From the NCBI GenBank assembly GCA_032622095.1, contig CP136066.1:189524816-189588815 (forward strand): a DNA stretch of 64,000 bases. The letters are read 5' to 3'. The translations under genes and the position numbers were made by a program. Within the stretch, counting starts at the first letter, position 1, and every line of letters begins with the position of its first letter. Under the pieces are notes generated by a model that saw only the letters and a list, made by a program, of their open reading frames with translations, made no database searches and was not told the DNA's origin. Positions 45,944 to 57,280 of this stretch are shown here, in pieces. The stretch is from Siphonodentalium dalli. Taxonomy: Eukaryota > Mollusca > Scaphopoda > Gadilida > Siphonodentaliidae.

Positions 45944-46620
45944 CTGGGTACCCGTCCTGGTGGGGAGACCCGTTTTGTTGTTGTTTTTTACACCAACACC
46001 CCAAAAATGGTGGAAATCGGCCCAGCGGATACCGATATACAGGTTCAATGTCATTTTAAAGGTCAAGGTCAGGCCGCTACCCGTTGAAAATGTTTGGCTA
46101 TCCGAACCATCCCTACCTACGAAATTTCATCCCGATCGTCCCATCGGATCCTGAGATAGAGAGTTAAGGTCACTCGAAGGTCAAGGTCACGCCGCATGGG
46201 AATCCGGGTGTGGCGAAATTGCTCAGCGCCTCACACTACCCGTTTCCACCAAATTCGGTGGAAATCGGCTCTGCGGATGCCGAGATATGAGTTCAAGGTC
46301 ACTCGGAGATCAAGGTCATGCCACACGGACAGACGGACATGCCCGTGTTACTCCTGTGGCCAACCTACACCAACACCCCAAAAATGGGGGAAATCGGCCC
46401 AGCGGATCCCGATATACGGGTTCAAGGTCATTTGAAAGGTCAAGGTCACGCCGCACAGGCATTCGGGCGCGACGAAATGGCTCGGCGCCTCACACTGCCC
46501 CCACATACCAAATTTGGTCCAAATCGGCCCAGCAGGAGCCGAGATACAGGTTGAAGGTAACCGGTTTCAAAGGTCAAGGTCACGCCGCACGGACAAATGG
46601 ATGGTTTGTAGCTAAGACAC
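45944..46620 (+). repeat. Second GTCAAGGTCA family element
   Basis: Starts AGCTGGGTACCCGTCCTGGT directly after the previous element. Units of about 125 bp carry CACCAACACCCCAAAAATGG, GGAAATCGGCCCAGCGGAT, CGATATACAGGTTCAAGGTC and AAGGTCAAGGTCACGCCGCA. A fragment of the same type lies at 47530-47690. Confidence 0.75.
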
Positions 46621-46639
46621 AGACCTTGTATAAGCAGAT

Positions 46640-47155
46640 AACGTGACGGGGATAGTCGTTGTTATGTTTTATCTCACCAACACCCCAAAAAAATGGTATA
46701 AGCAGATAATGTGCGTATTATCTGGAGAACAGACTGGGAAAATAGGGAAATCTGCATTGGTGTTAACACATCGAAATACTTGAGATACGTCTGTTAGCAG
46801 ATTATATACCTAAAATAAGTTTTGTATATGCAGATAATGTGCGATTGTTAGCAGATTATATACCTAAGATAAGTTTTGTATAAGCAGATAATGTGCGTAT
46901 TTTCGGGAGAACAGACTAGGAAATTAGGGAAATCTGCATTGGTGTTAACACATCGGAATACTTGAGATACAAATTGAGTGTGACTAAAACGCTCTCATTT
47001 TCAGCACATTATCGACTCAAAATGAAGCGATTGTTAGCAGATTATATACCTAAAATATAAGTTTTGTATAAGCAGAAAATGTGCGTATTTTTTTGAGAAC
47101 AGACTGGGGAAATAGGCAAATCTGCATTGGTGTTAACACATAGAAATACAACCTA
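46640..47155 (+). repeat. Three tandem units of about 175 bp
   Basis: Each has TTGTATAAGCAGATAATGTG, GGAGAACAGACTGGGAAA, AGGGAAATCTGCATTGGTGT and TAACACATCG. Units two and three are joined by GATTGTTAGCAGATTATATA. Confidence 0.75.
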
Positions 47156-47689
47156 AGTTGATATTAAGAAATCGATGACCTAAGTTGATATTAAGAAATC
47201 GATGGTATATTGGCGTGAGAATGATGCATGTGAATCGACCACATTGAACAAGTTCGAATTGGTGCCAAGCAAATTTGATATTTACAAATTGAGTGAATGG
47301 TTGCTTGGCGTGAGAAAGAGGCAAATGAATTGATCAGTCAGCAGGTAATCAGAATGTTTAAATTGTTCACAGTATTAAGGCAATTTAGCACTGCGGCTCA
47401 TTGTAAACTATAAAACAGTCTGAATGAAGCGTTGTGTTGATTGTAAAGAAACGGTTCGCTGGATAAAGAGCGTTATTATGTTAAGCGATCCGAATATGGG
47501 AAATATAAAGAGCGTTAATTGTAAGGCAATTTAGCACTGCGGCTCAGTGGATCCGGAGATATGAGTTTTGAAGATGAAGGTCACGCCGCATGAACAAATA
47601 GATGGGCCTATGTTGGTTCCCGGGTGATATAACGCGCCCGTACCAAGTTTCGTCGAAATCGTTCCAGCCCTTTTAGAGTCCATCGCGGC

Positions 47690-47734
47690 CACACATACAC
47701 ACACACACACACGCACCCACACACACCCTCCCCC

Positions 47735-47775
<41 letters not shown>

Positions 47776-47782
47776 CAACTTT
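47690..47782 (+). repeat. (CA)n / (CT)n microsatellite
   Basis: Runs of ACAC, CTCT and ACAC in succession. The open frame on the minus strand (Val-Cys and Arg-Glu repeats) is a product of it. Confidence 0.9.
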
Positions 47783-47814
47783 CCTCAAATATATATTATA
47801 TATTGGCCATTTAT

Positions 47815-48050
47815 CGAACCCCGCATGGCTGTTACGGACGCTGGCTTTTACGGACCCCGACTGATAGGAACCCTGGCGTATAGTCGGGGTCGTATAATCG
47901 ATGGTCGTATATAAGCCTAGTTCGTAAAATCCAGGGTCCGTACCGGCCAGGGTCCATGTCAGTCGAGGGCGTATATAAACCTGTTTCCGCAACAGCCGGT
48001 GGTCTGTAAAAGCCAGGGTCCGTATCGTCCAGGGGCCGTATCAACTGACA
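47815..48050 (+). repeat. Degenerate minisatellite around CCAGGGTCCGTA
   Basis: Roughly ten imperfect units of 20-25 bp containing GGGTCCGTA, CAGGGTCC or GGGGTCGTAT. They encode an imperfect Asp-Pro-Gly-Phe/Tyr repeat on the minus strand that has no other sign of being a protein. Confidence 0.65.
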
Positions 48051-48121
48051 TTCTGTGTCACTATAAACATATTAGTCTTTGTTGAGTATCGTTGATACTA
48101 TAGTCTCGACTGTATTTTATA

Positions 48122-49628
48122 TATCATGGCATGAATATCTACTCTGACTAACGCCCTTAGATATCATATTCACCAGTATATATAGAAAACCTTGGAACTG
48201 TTTGAAGTTTTGACAGGAAACCTTATAAAGTCGAAAACATAACACGGGGAATGAATTTCTTAGTTATTATCTGTTCCTTAATACCGTACTTTACTGTCGG
48301 TGAAGGGCCCAACTCGAAATTTCACAATTTAAGTGACTTTGTGAGTGATGTTGCTTTGCGTTGCTTACAATTATGTAATTTCTCCTGGGTAATTAATGCA
48401 ATGTTTACTGCGATATCGGCTCGCATAAGCTACAGGTACTCCAGGTATCATCCGGTACTCCAATGATAGACGCACATTGCCTCCTTTAGTCTGGGTTAGA
48501 GTCCAGCTAAAGGTATCCACAATGCGCAGTCTACCCAAGGCCGCGACAACGACAGAAGGGATTAGCTGCATAATCCTCTGCCAAGTCCAGAATAGCTCAC
48601 GCCGATTCGCTCGGGCGGCTAAGTTCTTTTCAGAACGACCACACAATTCACAAGCGACCCGGGCTCAGCCAGCCGGAACAGCGACAAGGCGCAGAGCGAA
48701 AAGCTTTGCGACTTGTCCGCTCCACGGCTAACCGAGGAATGATGAATGTGGAGATGACAGATACTCGGGATATTTATATCGAAAGTATAAAAAAAAACAC
48801 ATACACAAAACAAAAAACAAAAGAGCCTAAACAGTGTTTATATAACATTTAGGCGCCTCTTATGTATGACCAGGTGAATGGGATCCTCCGTCGTCCTTTC
48901 TATTCACTTTGGTGCATTTTAGAGTGCAAACAAGTTCGCGACTGACACTGATGAATAGTCACCGAGTGATTACAAGTCACCGAGTGAATACGAGACAATC
49001 GATGCACTACTGCCTTCTATTCAACAAAGCAGACACCTGGTGGCATGTTATTAATGGTTACAAAAACAACCATTCTATGCGCTACTAATTACTTTATTAA
49101 CATAATTATTGTTTTCTATTCCAGATAAACGGCCAAAGCGGTCACACTATCTTATTACTTAGATAACACATTGAATAGCGACGTAATCTATACACAACAC
49201 GCGCACATACCACTCGGCATTTAGTATCGGCTGACTTACGATTACGTCATCGTAGTCAGCATAATAAACTCCGGCTCCAAATCTGTGTTTTTAATTTTCT
49301 CTCCCACAACTACGTCACTTTAGTCAGTGAAATCTCCGAATACCGGTGGTGGTATTATTTATTTATTTTACGTGTTATTTATTATGCGATCGGAATGGGA
49401 CTTGGATCATTTTAATCACAACAGGGAGGGCTTTCCGATTGCGTTTGTAGTTTCTAGACCGAATAAATCCTTTAAGGAACAGATACTAACTAAGAAATAT
49501 ATTTCCCGCGTTACTTTTTCGACTATACTAGGTTCCCTGTCAAAACTTATACAAGTTCCCAGGATTTGTACTGGTGGAAAATGATCTCTACGGGCGTTAG
49601 CCAGAGTAGAGATTCATGCCATGATCTA
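48122..49628. mobile_element. Inverted-repeat element X1 with GC-rich interior
   Basis: Long inverted ends around CATGGCATGAATCTCTACTC, TGGCTAACGCCCGTAG and AGTTTTGACAGG. The right half (49490-49628) is the inverse of the left start. Sequence next to the left end (48122-48424) matches X2 (50475-50780). The middle includes a markedly GC-rich stretch (48460-48740) unlike its AT-rich surroundings. Confidence 0.6.
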
Positions 49629-50046
49629 GAATGGATATAAGCTACCATAAATATGTGAGCTCTCATTATCATTGACATCCTCCTATCTGCGCAGAAAACC
49701 AGTAAAATGAATCAATTGGACTCCAGTTTCGATTAGTATTTTGTTGCATCATGGGATATCTTTATAAGCGATGTTTGCTATCGTATTTTCATTAGTTGTG
49801 GTAATGTATATACGCATGGGTGGATTAATCGCTCTCGATATGTGCACAAAGTAGCTGCTTCGGCTCGAACTAATACTTGTCTGCTGTGAAATAGATGCAA
49901 TGGAACAGCAGTTCTATCTGTAGTTAATGTAACTCGTTCATATTATATGCATTCTGCTGTTTGAAATGGCGTCATTGCCTACACGGTTTGTGTTCAAAGT
50001 GAATTATTTACTTCGTAAATGACATCTCGAGTTGACAAAATAATAA

Positions 50047-50275
50047 AAGCCTTTTCTCAAAAAGGTTAACATTATACCTTTCATAGCTGTGTGAGTAACT
50101 ATAATATTTAATATGCATACTCCCATTATACAACCGTCATGATCAGTCGAGCAGATGACGAAACAATCAAAGCCTTTTTTCAAAATATAACATACCTTTC
50201 ATAGATGTGTGAGTAACTATAATATTTAATATGCATACTCCCATTATACAACCTTCAAGATCGCTCGAGCAGAAA
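50047..50275 (+). repeat. 118-bp tandem duplication
   Basis: ATACCTTTCATAGCTGTGTG, AGTAACTATAATATTTAATA and TGCATACTCCCATTATACAA occur at 50075-50140 and again at 50191-50252. Confidence 0.8.
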
Positions 50276-50474
50276 GGAATTTCGTCCACCCTGTGGACAA
50301 CTATAGGCATACTCTCAGCAATACAGAAATTCAAGGAATGAATCGCAGAACGAATTATCGAGCAATCGAGATATACTTTCCGGAAAGGGAGAGTCGTCGT
50401 AACTCGACATCCCGATAGCACAAACGCGGTGTACATATATACGTCTTATTATACCGGAAGTCACTGGATACATC

Positions 50475-50961
50475 AGATCATGCCATGAATCTCTACTATG
50501 GCTAACGCACGTAGAGATCATATTCCACCAGTACAAAACCTGGGAACTTTTTGAAGTTTTGACGGGAAATCTTGTAAAATAAAAAAAATAACGTGGGGAA
50601 TATACTTCTTTGTTAGTATGTGTTTCTTAATAATATACTTCACTGTAGGTGAAGATCCCATTTCGAAATTTCACAATTAAATTGATTTTGTGAGCGATTT
50701 TGCTTTGCGTTTCTTACAATTATGGAATTTTTTCTGGGTAATTAATTGAATGTTTATTGCGATATCGGCTTTCAAAAATTACAGAAAAGCATGCAAGTTG
50801 GGACATTCACATACAGTGAAGCACACAGATAATCATTAAGAAATATATTTCCCGTTTTATTTTATTGACTTTACAAGGTTCCCTGTCAGAACCAAAGTTT
50901 TGTACTGGTGGAATATGATCCCTCCAGGCGTTAGCCAGAGTAGAGATTCATGGCATGATTT
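50475..50961. mobile_element. Inverted-repeat element X2 (short relative of X1)
   Basis: Shares both ends with X1 (50475-50780 with 48122-48424; 50840-50961 with 49490-49628) but lacks the roughly 1 kb middle, including the GC-rich part. Looks like an internal-deletion derivative. Confidence 0.6.
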
Positions 50962-51544
50962 ATAGATACATATACCTAGTTACGAAATTCCCGAAGATCG
51001 GCTCGGTAATTCCCGAAAAACGCTCATTAAACGCATTTTATCGTTCGATCATTTTAGGTCTTATCAACAGAAACCACAGGCCAGGGTCAAAATTAATTAG
51101 GGTCCATCGGAATCGCCCCATCGCTCACTGAAAAAGATCTATCAACGCGGGAAGAGCAAGGACAAATACGTCATAACATGGCGATTGACAGAGCAACCAG
51201 GCCTATTCCAATGATCGTCCCAATCTCTACCAAAGAGCACCAGTCGTACCTCCTTTCTGACTTTATCACTGGGTACTAGTCTGTGAAATGAAATTTTCTT
51301 TGTCTTGACGACCAACTTATTACATTGGGTGGCAATAAGAAATCAACTCAGTTAGGTCGTCACTGTATTTACCTATGTTTTGAACCAGTTAAATGAGTGA
51401 AATTAGTTAGGAAACGCGATAAAACAGTGTCAGACTTGTTATGGAATTACTGTTTTAATGCAAGCACCAAGAAAATAATGATAACCCGATTTAATCGCTG
51501 AATATTTAAGACAGATGGGAAGCAGTTGAAAGAAGGACTGGAAA

Positions 51545-52430
51545 ATGGACGAGACACCAAATTCGTTGGGCATATTTTTGTTGCCGATTTCCACCAAACT
51601 TATTTTTAGTTATCTCCAATATGTGGGGAATCTTATGATGTGGTTTAACGAAACATACTGGTGCCCACAGAGTCAGGGACGGGGTTAGGAGAGCGGCGCC
51701 AAAATTAACCCTTTACCCAACAAACCGGCCAAAAACGGCCAAATAAAGCTGCAACAGCCTAAATTATCTTGGGTCTGTCTCAATAAAACCATACAAATAT
51801 GGATATCATTGACCACATTGTGATGGTTACAGTCATGCCCTGTGCCAATGCATTCTCTTATATATGCGAGTCGACCATAGGTCGCCTCGCATATATAAGA
51901 GAATGCATTGGCCTAAATTTTTTTTTTTTTAACACTTTTTACCATTGTTTCTTACATTCTTTAACAATTTTATAATTTTCAATGTGTTAAGCCAATGCAT
52001 TCTCTTATATATGCGAGGCGACCTATGGTCGACTCGCATATATAAGAGAATGCATTGGCACAGGGCCGTTCTGTTGGGTAAAGGGTGAATACAAACTGTT
52101 TTTGTTGGAGATTTATAACAAACTTTTATATAGTTATCTCCGCGATATAGGGAATATAATCGTGTTGTATAAAGATGTCTAATTGGCTACGTCCAAGTCG
52201 GGAATGGGGGTCCGAGGATGGGCACATACATTGGAATGCATTTTATAGCGGATTTCCTCCAAACTTATAAATAGACATTTCCGTGATATAACAAACACAA
52301 TAACGGTAGTTAGTTTAAATTAAGTTAGATTTAATTTAATTTCCAAACTGGCACCACTCGAATCAGGAATGGGGATCAGAGGCGGGAACACAAACATTGA
52401 TAGAACATTCTTCTCGCCCGTTCCCTACAC
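51545..52430 (+). repeat. Array of 130-bp units split by MITE copy E
   Basis: Units read GCCGATTTCCACCAAACTTA, AGTTATCTCCAATATG and GTGGTTTAACGA; similar units resume after 52090. The piggyBac-type MITE (51705-52089) lies inside. Confidence 0.6.
51705..52089 (+). mobile_element. piggyBac-type MITE, copy E
   Basis: TTAA-CCCTTTACCC ... GGGTAAAGGG-TGAA (right target decayed). It is inserted into an array of diverged roughly 130-bp units that continues on both sides. Same two-hairpin layout as copies A and C. Confidence 0.8.
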
Positions 52431-52464
52431 ACGTATATATATGTGTCGCAATTATATGATCAAA

Positions 52465-52607
52465 CCTTGAAATAGGGTGTCTGTCATTTGCAGAATGAGG
52501 TCCCCAGATGGTGAATTTAGTGATGCTACCCCGCATAGCGGGCTAGCATCACCAAATTCACCCTCTGGGAACCTCATTCTGCAAATGACAGACACCATAT
52601 TTCAAGG
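52465..52607. mobile_element. Palindromic MITE, intact copy
   Basis: A 143-bp near-perfect palindrome with arms CCTTGAAATAGGGTGTCTGT / ACAGACACCATATTTCAAGG enclosing GAGGTCCCCAGATGGTGAAT and its complement. The loop is at CCCCGCATAGCGGG. Older copies occur at 9196-9307 and 9483-9590. Confidence 0.75.
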
Positions 52608-52709
52608 CTTGTACATGATGAATCAACGATGTACTGGAATACGACACGGGGATGATAGTTTGACGGCACGAGGAACTTCTTCGTGATTCTATTCACAATG
52701 TGCATCCTG

Positions 52710-52950
52710 GGTAAAACCCCTGTCACACTCAGGCCGGCGCTCTCACTGCGCTGCAAAAGTACCCACATATGAGTAACACGCAGGAGGAGCGCCGAAAACT
52801 GTCGAAAATAGTCAAACTTTTAAAACAAAGTATGCTCCTATTGCGTTCCTACTTTGTCAAGTCTCGCGCTCTTAGTGCGTTCAAGTCGCTGTCAGTAGCG
52901 AGTTTGCGATACCCGTTCGACAGGTACGGGTACCGGTAGATTCTGGTAGA
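52710..52950 (+). mobile_element. CTGTCACACTC-ended fragment
   Basis: CCTGTCACACTCAGGCCGGC followed by CTGCGCTGCAAAAGTA, matching the inverse of 56725-56764. Later TTTGCGATACCCGTTCG and a GTACGGGTACCGG run relate it to 54985-55075. Confidence 0.5.
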
Positions 52951-52999
52951 TTGGTGAAATTCGTCACGGTCATTTGCGTACTTTGAATGCAGCACATAA

Positions 53000-54960
53000 A
53001 GCGATAGGGATTTGGAACGGGTAGATGTATCCCGTTGACTGGTAGTCTTTCACTAAAGTGTTCTCACTCAAAAGTACATTAGTTCTATGAAATAACAGTC
53101 AGCTATGTATTAATATATTTATTGCACGATTACGTGGCCAAATCTCATTTATACATTTGTTATTTAAGCCATGGTTTATGTTCAAAGTGTCGAGGCGGCT
53201 TCTATCACTAAGATAACTATGGAACGCCGATTTGTTTACTGACAACGGTCTTCACTCAAGTAATGACATGCTATGATTAAGAGAGTTATTTGATGGTGCT
53301 ATACGCAGTCTCGGCACAGGGACGTGATTATATAGGGTCTCCGCGTTGAGAAGGGGTGTCCACCTTCACATTCCCTACCAATTGAACCACACCAAACAGA
53401 GGTTTGTGCGGAATTCCAATTATGCACCCCGTTGGGCTCTGATTTCCCCCCAACTGATCCTTCACTGTCCTGAATATTATTCTAGTCTGTTCTAAATGGA
53501 TTAGTAGTCTTGTTAAAGAAGTCATGTAATGAAGGGTCCACCTCGCCGACCAGAACGAGAACAATTTTGTAGATATGAACCTGGAAATTGCAAAATCATA
53601 ACATCTAGTGGTCTAACACCAGGCAAATTCACGCCCTATATTGTTTTTCACAAATTCATTATCAGTTTTGACGAGCCACTGAATGTGGATAGACCAGGAC
53701 ATACCGGGTCGACCATGGCTCGGTCTGGTGGGGAGAACGTTTTGAAATCTGAACATGAAAATTTATCAATTATAGACTTTCCTCAAGCTTTACATTTGTT
53801 GGATATTTCCAACATAACTGTTGGCCATATAGCCCGAATTCTTTCTACCAAAAGTAGGTATATTTGCAAATGTTGGTCAAAAACAATAAAAAAATCCCCA
53901 CTAATACATTTTTGGAAAATCATACGGAATGACAGAATAATTTCAACGTATGTTTGGTGTGTTAGGTATATATAATTTCCAACTGTTAAACAATTTGACA
54001 GAAGTTGGGGTGAAACACCCCAACCCTCTCGCCACGTCCCCTATCGACTATTTGTGCGTGGACATAAATACACCGTGAGTGTGTTACACGATTGAATACA
54101 ACCGTTCAGTTATTATATCTTATGTGGTGACTGAATTCTCATTTTAATATAGATATTTGACATTTGAACGGACATGGCGCATTTGAACCTCAAGACTGTT
54201 GTATATTTGTAGTGGCCGATAGTGACATAAAATACTGATATACACACCTCATACTCGGCACAATCTTACCGTCGTCAGAGCGACTTTTATCTGTTTTCTT
54301 TGTTTGGCATACAAGTGAAGCAAACTTGAACGCTCTTAAATTTATTCAAACCATATAATGAATATTGTACCATTAAACACCCTTTATATCTAACAAAGTT
54401 TAATTTTTCTACCTATACATCCGGATTTAGACCCAGACAAATATCCGAGTTCTTGGGATAAATATTCCCTTGCCAGACCCTTCGAAAGATTCCAACCAAG
54501 TATCAATTATATGACTATATATTCCCCAACTAATATACGTAAGGGGCAATTTCGGTCTTGTATCTGACTAAAAGTACATGCATGTAGGACATTCTTGGAC
54601 CCTGTGTCTAAAACAACATATTTTACACCGAATAATGGTTCGATTATTAAATTAGCGTAATTGTATATTTGTGCTAGCATAACATATTTTCTCAGCCTGA
54701 AAATTCCATCTGTTCTAGACGAAACTAGAACGGTCTGGGAAATTACTAATGAAAGCCAATTATTGAAAATGTTACCAAAATGAGCCCAAGAAAGACGCCA
54801 ATCCATTCCATTTTGGCCTCGTCCCAGGTGAATGCAATTCATTATCCTCGCAGAGGTCCATCATATGACCATAACATCAAGTATAACGTCGAATGCGGAT
54901 AACAATTTCTCTATCATATATATTTTGCTGCAATTGGCTCACCATACATTACCCGTCGAT
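53000..54960. other. No gene supported
   Basis: Includes frames of 148 aa (53529-53975, plus) and 111 aa (54507-54842, minus). Neither shows a recognisable domain, a start context or splice support. Left as unassigned non-coding sequence. Confidence 0.45.
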
Positions 54961-54977
54961 ATGCTTAATTCTACCCG

Positions 54978-55072
54978 TAAAACAGTTTGCGATTTCAAAA
55001 CGTGTACCGGTACGGGTATCTACCAGTACCCGTACCGGTACCCGTACCCGTTTGAAATCGCAAACTCGCTAT
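54978..55072. repeat. Inverted repeat with TACCGG/TACCCG hexamers
   Basis: Arms TTTGCGATTTCAAAACG and CGTTTGAAATCGCAAA enclose a run of GTACCG, GTACGG and GTACCC hexamers, itself nearly palindromic. A one-armed relative is at 52905-52945. Confidence 0.7.
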
Positions 55073-55221
55073 TGTGATGATATAGTACGTTCGCAAAACG
55101 TTCTCTGCGCGGGCGCGGAGAGTATAGATAGCGCCTCCTGCGTTCTCCAGTCATAGTCAGTTTTTAAGTTGTGGGGAAAATACCTAACACTCCGCAATAG
55201 ATTAGCTGTCCGATTAAACTA

Positions 55222-56163
55222 CTGTCACACTCCGCTGCGATCAGGCCGGCGCTTGCATTGCGCTGAAAAATAATCAAAGCGCCAAGCAAAGCGCAGTAAG
55301 GTATCCAAGAACGTATTGGTGACGCAGTGGACACTGGCTAGGACGGGAGAGGGTCCCCGTGATCGCCACAGAGCGCCAGAGCGCCGCGCTTGTTTTGTAC
55401 ATGCACAAAACAAGCGCAGAGGTTCGGCGTTCTGACCAGGCGTAGTACCGTTGCCATGACAGCGCAAAGCGTACTAACAACGCAATGACAACGACTTGAA
55501 CGCATTAAGAGCGTTTTCGACGTGGATGAAACGCAGTGAGAGTGTATGAGAACGTGAGACTTGACAAAGCAGGAACGCAATGGGTCGTAAAAAGAGCGCG
55601 ACTGGTGGGGAGTTTCTCGTTTCGCGTGCGGGCTGACATTATCAATGGGTGTTTTATTAGTTTTATTTATAGAATGGGAATTTTTGGGAATATTTAAAAG
55701 TCAAACTGCGAGCTGGAGGCCGAGTCCCGTAAAAGGTGCTTGTAGTTGGGGAAATTAAATTTCGTTTATTGTGTTAATCAACGTTGATTAATGTTGATTT
55801 TTGGTTTGTGGTAAACTATATGTGTATTACAAATGAAAGAAATTTCTGCAGCCCACTGGGGGGTTGTGGTCGGAGACGGTCGAGTCGACCACCGGTTCGT
55901 TAATTTGGTGCTGGTTGTTATTGTTATTTAACGGAATTCTGAGTTGGTCATTCGCAAAACCAATATATTTTATATTCTACAATTACATTCTTGGGTTTAT
56001 AATATATGATCTTGAGCGCGTTACCATTTCTGACATTGGTTCTCTTGTTTTAACAGATTGAAAATTTCTGACAATTTTCCGCGCTTCCACTGTGCGTTAC
56101 TCGTATTTTGATACTTTTTCAACTCAAAGCAAATGCCAGCTTGATCGCAGCGGAGTGTGACAG
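55222..56163. mobile_element. Element with 22-bp perfect inverted ends
   Basis: The 22-bp end, CTGTCACACTCCGCTGCGAT plus CA, at 55222-55243 is repeated inverted at 56142-56163. The left part has many GCGC-containing segments and a CGCTTGTTTTGTACATGCAC palindrome. It contains E1e. No clear target duplication. Confidence 0.55.
55745..56048 (-). mobile_element. Hairpin-ended element, copy E1e (one end found)
   Basis: The minus-strand start at 56048 reads ACAAGAGAACCAATGTCAG, a diverged E1 start. Similarity to E1d runs to about 55745 and includes AATTTCGTTTATT and TGTTGATTTTTGGTTTGTG on the plus strand. The other end was not identified. The copy is nested in the 55222-56163 inverted-repeat element. 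Confidence 0.5.
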
Positions 56164-56764
56164 TGGTATGAGCAGACCGCATTTCAAAGTGGGATCGTAG
56201 TGTAAACCTGCTGTAAACGCCGGAAGAACGCCATGTATAACGATTGGGCGTAAAGCGAGCGCCAGAGTCGCAGTGGCAGCACAATGTGGACGTTCTATGA
56301 GCGGGAACCAGTCCATAACACCCCATGACAGCGCAGAAAGAGCGCAATAAGTTTTGGACAGAGCCTCATTGAGCGTATTAAGGACGGGAAAGGCACGTAT
56401 GGATAATTTGATTAAGCTCACTGTAGTCGCAAAAGACAAGATTAATTTCTTGCTGCGACCACGAGAAGCTAATATGCGCTCTTGCTACGTACACATAACG
56501 CTCACGTCGCTCGATTGGCGCTTTGCTTTGCGCTGTCACGGCGACAGTTCTACGTCCTGGTCAGAACGCCGAGCCTCGGCGCTTGTTTTGTGCATGCATA
56601 AAACAAGCGCGGCGCTCTGGCACCTATGGGCGACCACGAAGATCCTCGGCCGTTGTAGCCAGTGTCCACTGCGTCACCAATCGGTTCTTGGAGACCTTAG
56701 TGCGTTTAGGTGGGCGCTTTGTTACTTTTGCAGCGCAATGAGAGCGCCGGCCTGAGTGTGACAG
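56164..56764 (-). mobile_element. Second CTGTCACACTC-ended copy
   Basis: The right end reads GCGCCGGCCTGAGTGTGACA, the inverse of the start at 52717. The segment 56480-56760 is the reverse complement of 55222-55500 in order: GCGCTTTGC, TCAGAACGCCGAG, AAACAAGCGC, CACTGCGTCACCAAT. Open frames here are antiparallel shadows and not genes. Confidence 0.5.
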
Positions 56765-57196
56765 GGGCTTAACTGAATAATTTAACGTGTGCACAAAGTG
56801 CATACTACTACCTTGTATTAACTGTTGCGACGGAAGATAAAGAAACAATGGTCATTTGTGTTGTTATCTGTGTGATATCACAATCCATCAATTATATATA
56901 GCCAGTTCGTGGAACTAACCGTATATCACTTGATGGCGGCATATTGCTGAATGTTTTATGACTATTGGGAAAGTTTCAGCATATTTATATATTTTTATAT
57001 AGTCCAATCAATAAACCAGTTCTACCTAGAACACAATAACTCAGAACTGGTTTTCAACTTAAGTATGAATTTGTCCTTCGAAAAAGAAAATCAGGGGACT
57101 ATAGAAATCACAATGCGTCAGTCTCAGGGTGTTATCTTCAGTAAAAGTAAATAAAATTAAATAACATATAGTAACTGAGCTTACTGGTAAGCGGTT

Positions 57197-57280
57197 CTAC
57201 TATACGCAGCAAGTCCCTGGATATGCAGCAAGTCCCCGATAAACGCAGCAAGTCCCTGGTATATGCAGCAAGTCCCTCTC
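57197..57280 (+). repeat. Minisatellite GCAGCAAGTCCCTGG, four units
   Basis: Units of about 22 bp: CGCAGCAAGTCCCTGGATAT, GCAGCAAGTCCCCGATAAA, GCAGCAAGTCCCTGGTATAT, GCAGCAAGTCCCTC. Confidence 0.85.

Noticed and set aside
45482-46646. Several 70-120-aa frames in the GTCAAGGTCA repeats
   Set aside because: They arise from the tandem 120-bp units, with no start context and the same words in all frames.
47531-48044. A 153-aa frame with Arg-Glu and Val-Cys runs and a 70-aa Asp-Pro-Gly repeat protein
   Set aside because: Both are translations of microsatellite and minisatellite DNA.
48480-48510. A tRNA-type B box (GGTTAGAGTCC) suggesting a SINE
   Set aside because: Two mismatches and no A box at the right distance; no cloverleaf could be drawn.
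53529-53975. A 148-aa plus-strand frame as a gene
   Set aside because: No domain, no splice partner and no codon pattern that separates it from surrounding AT-rich DNA.
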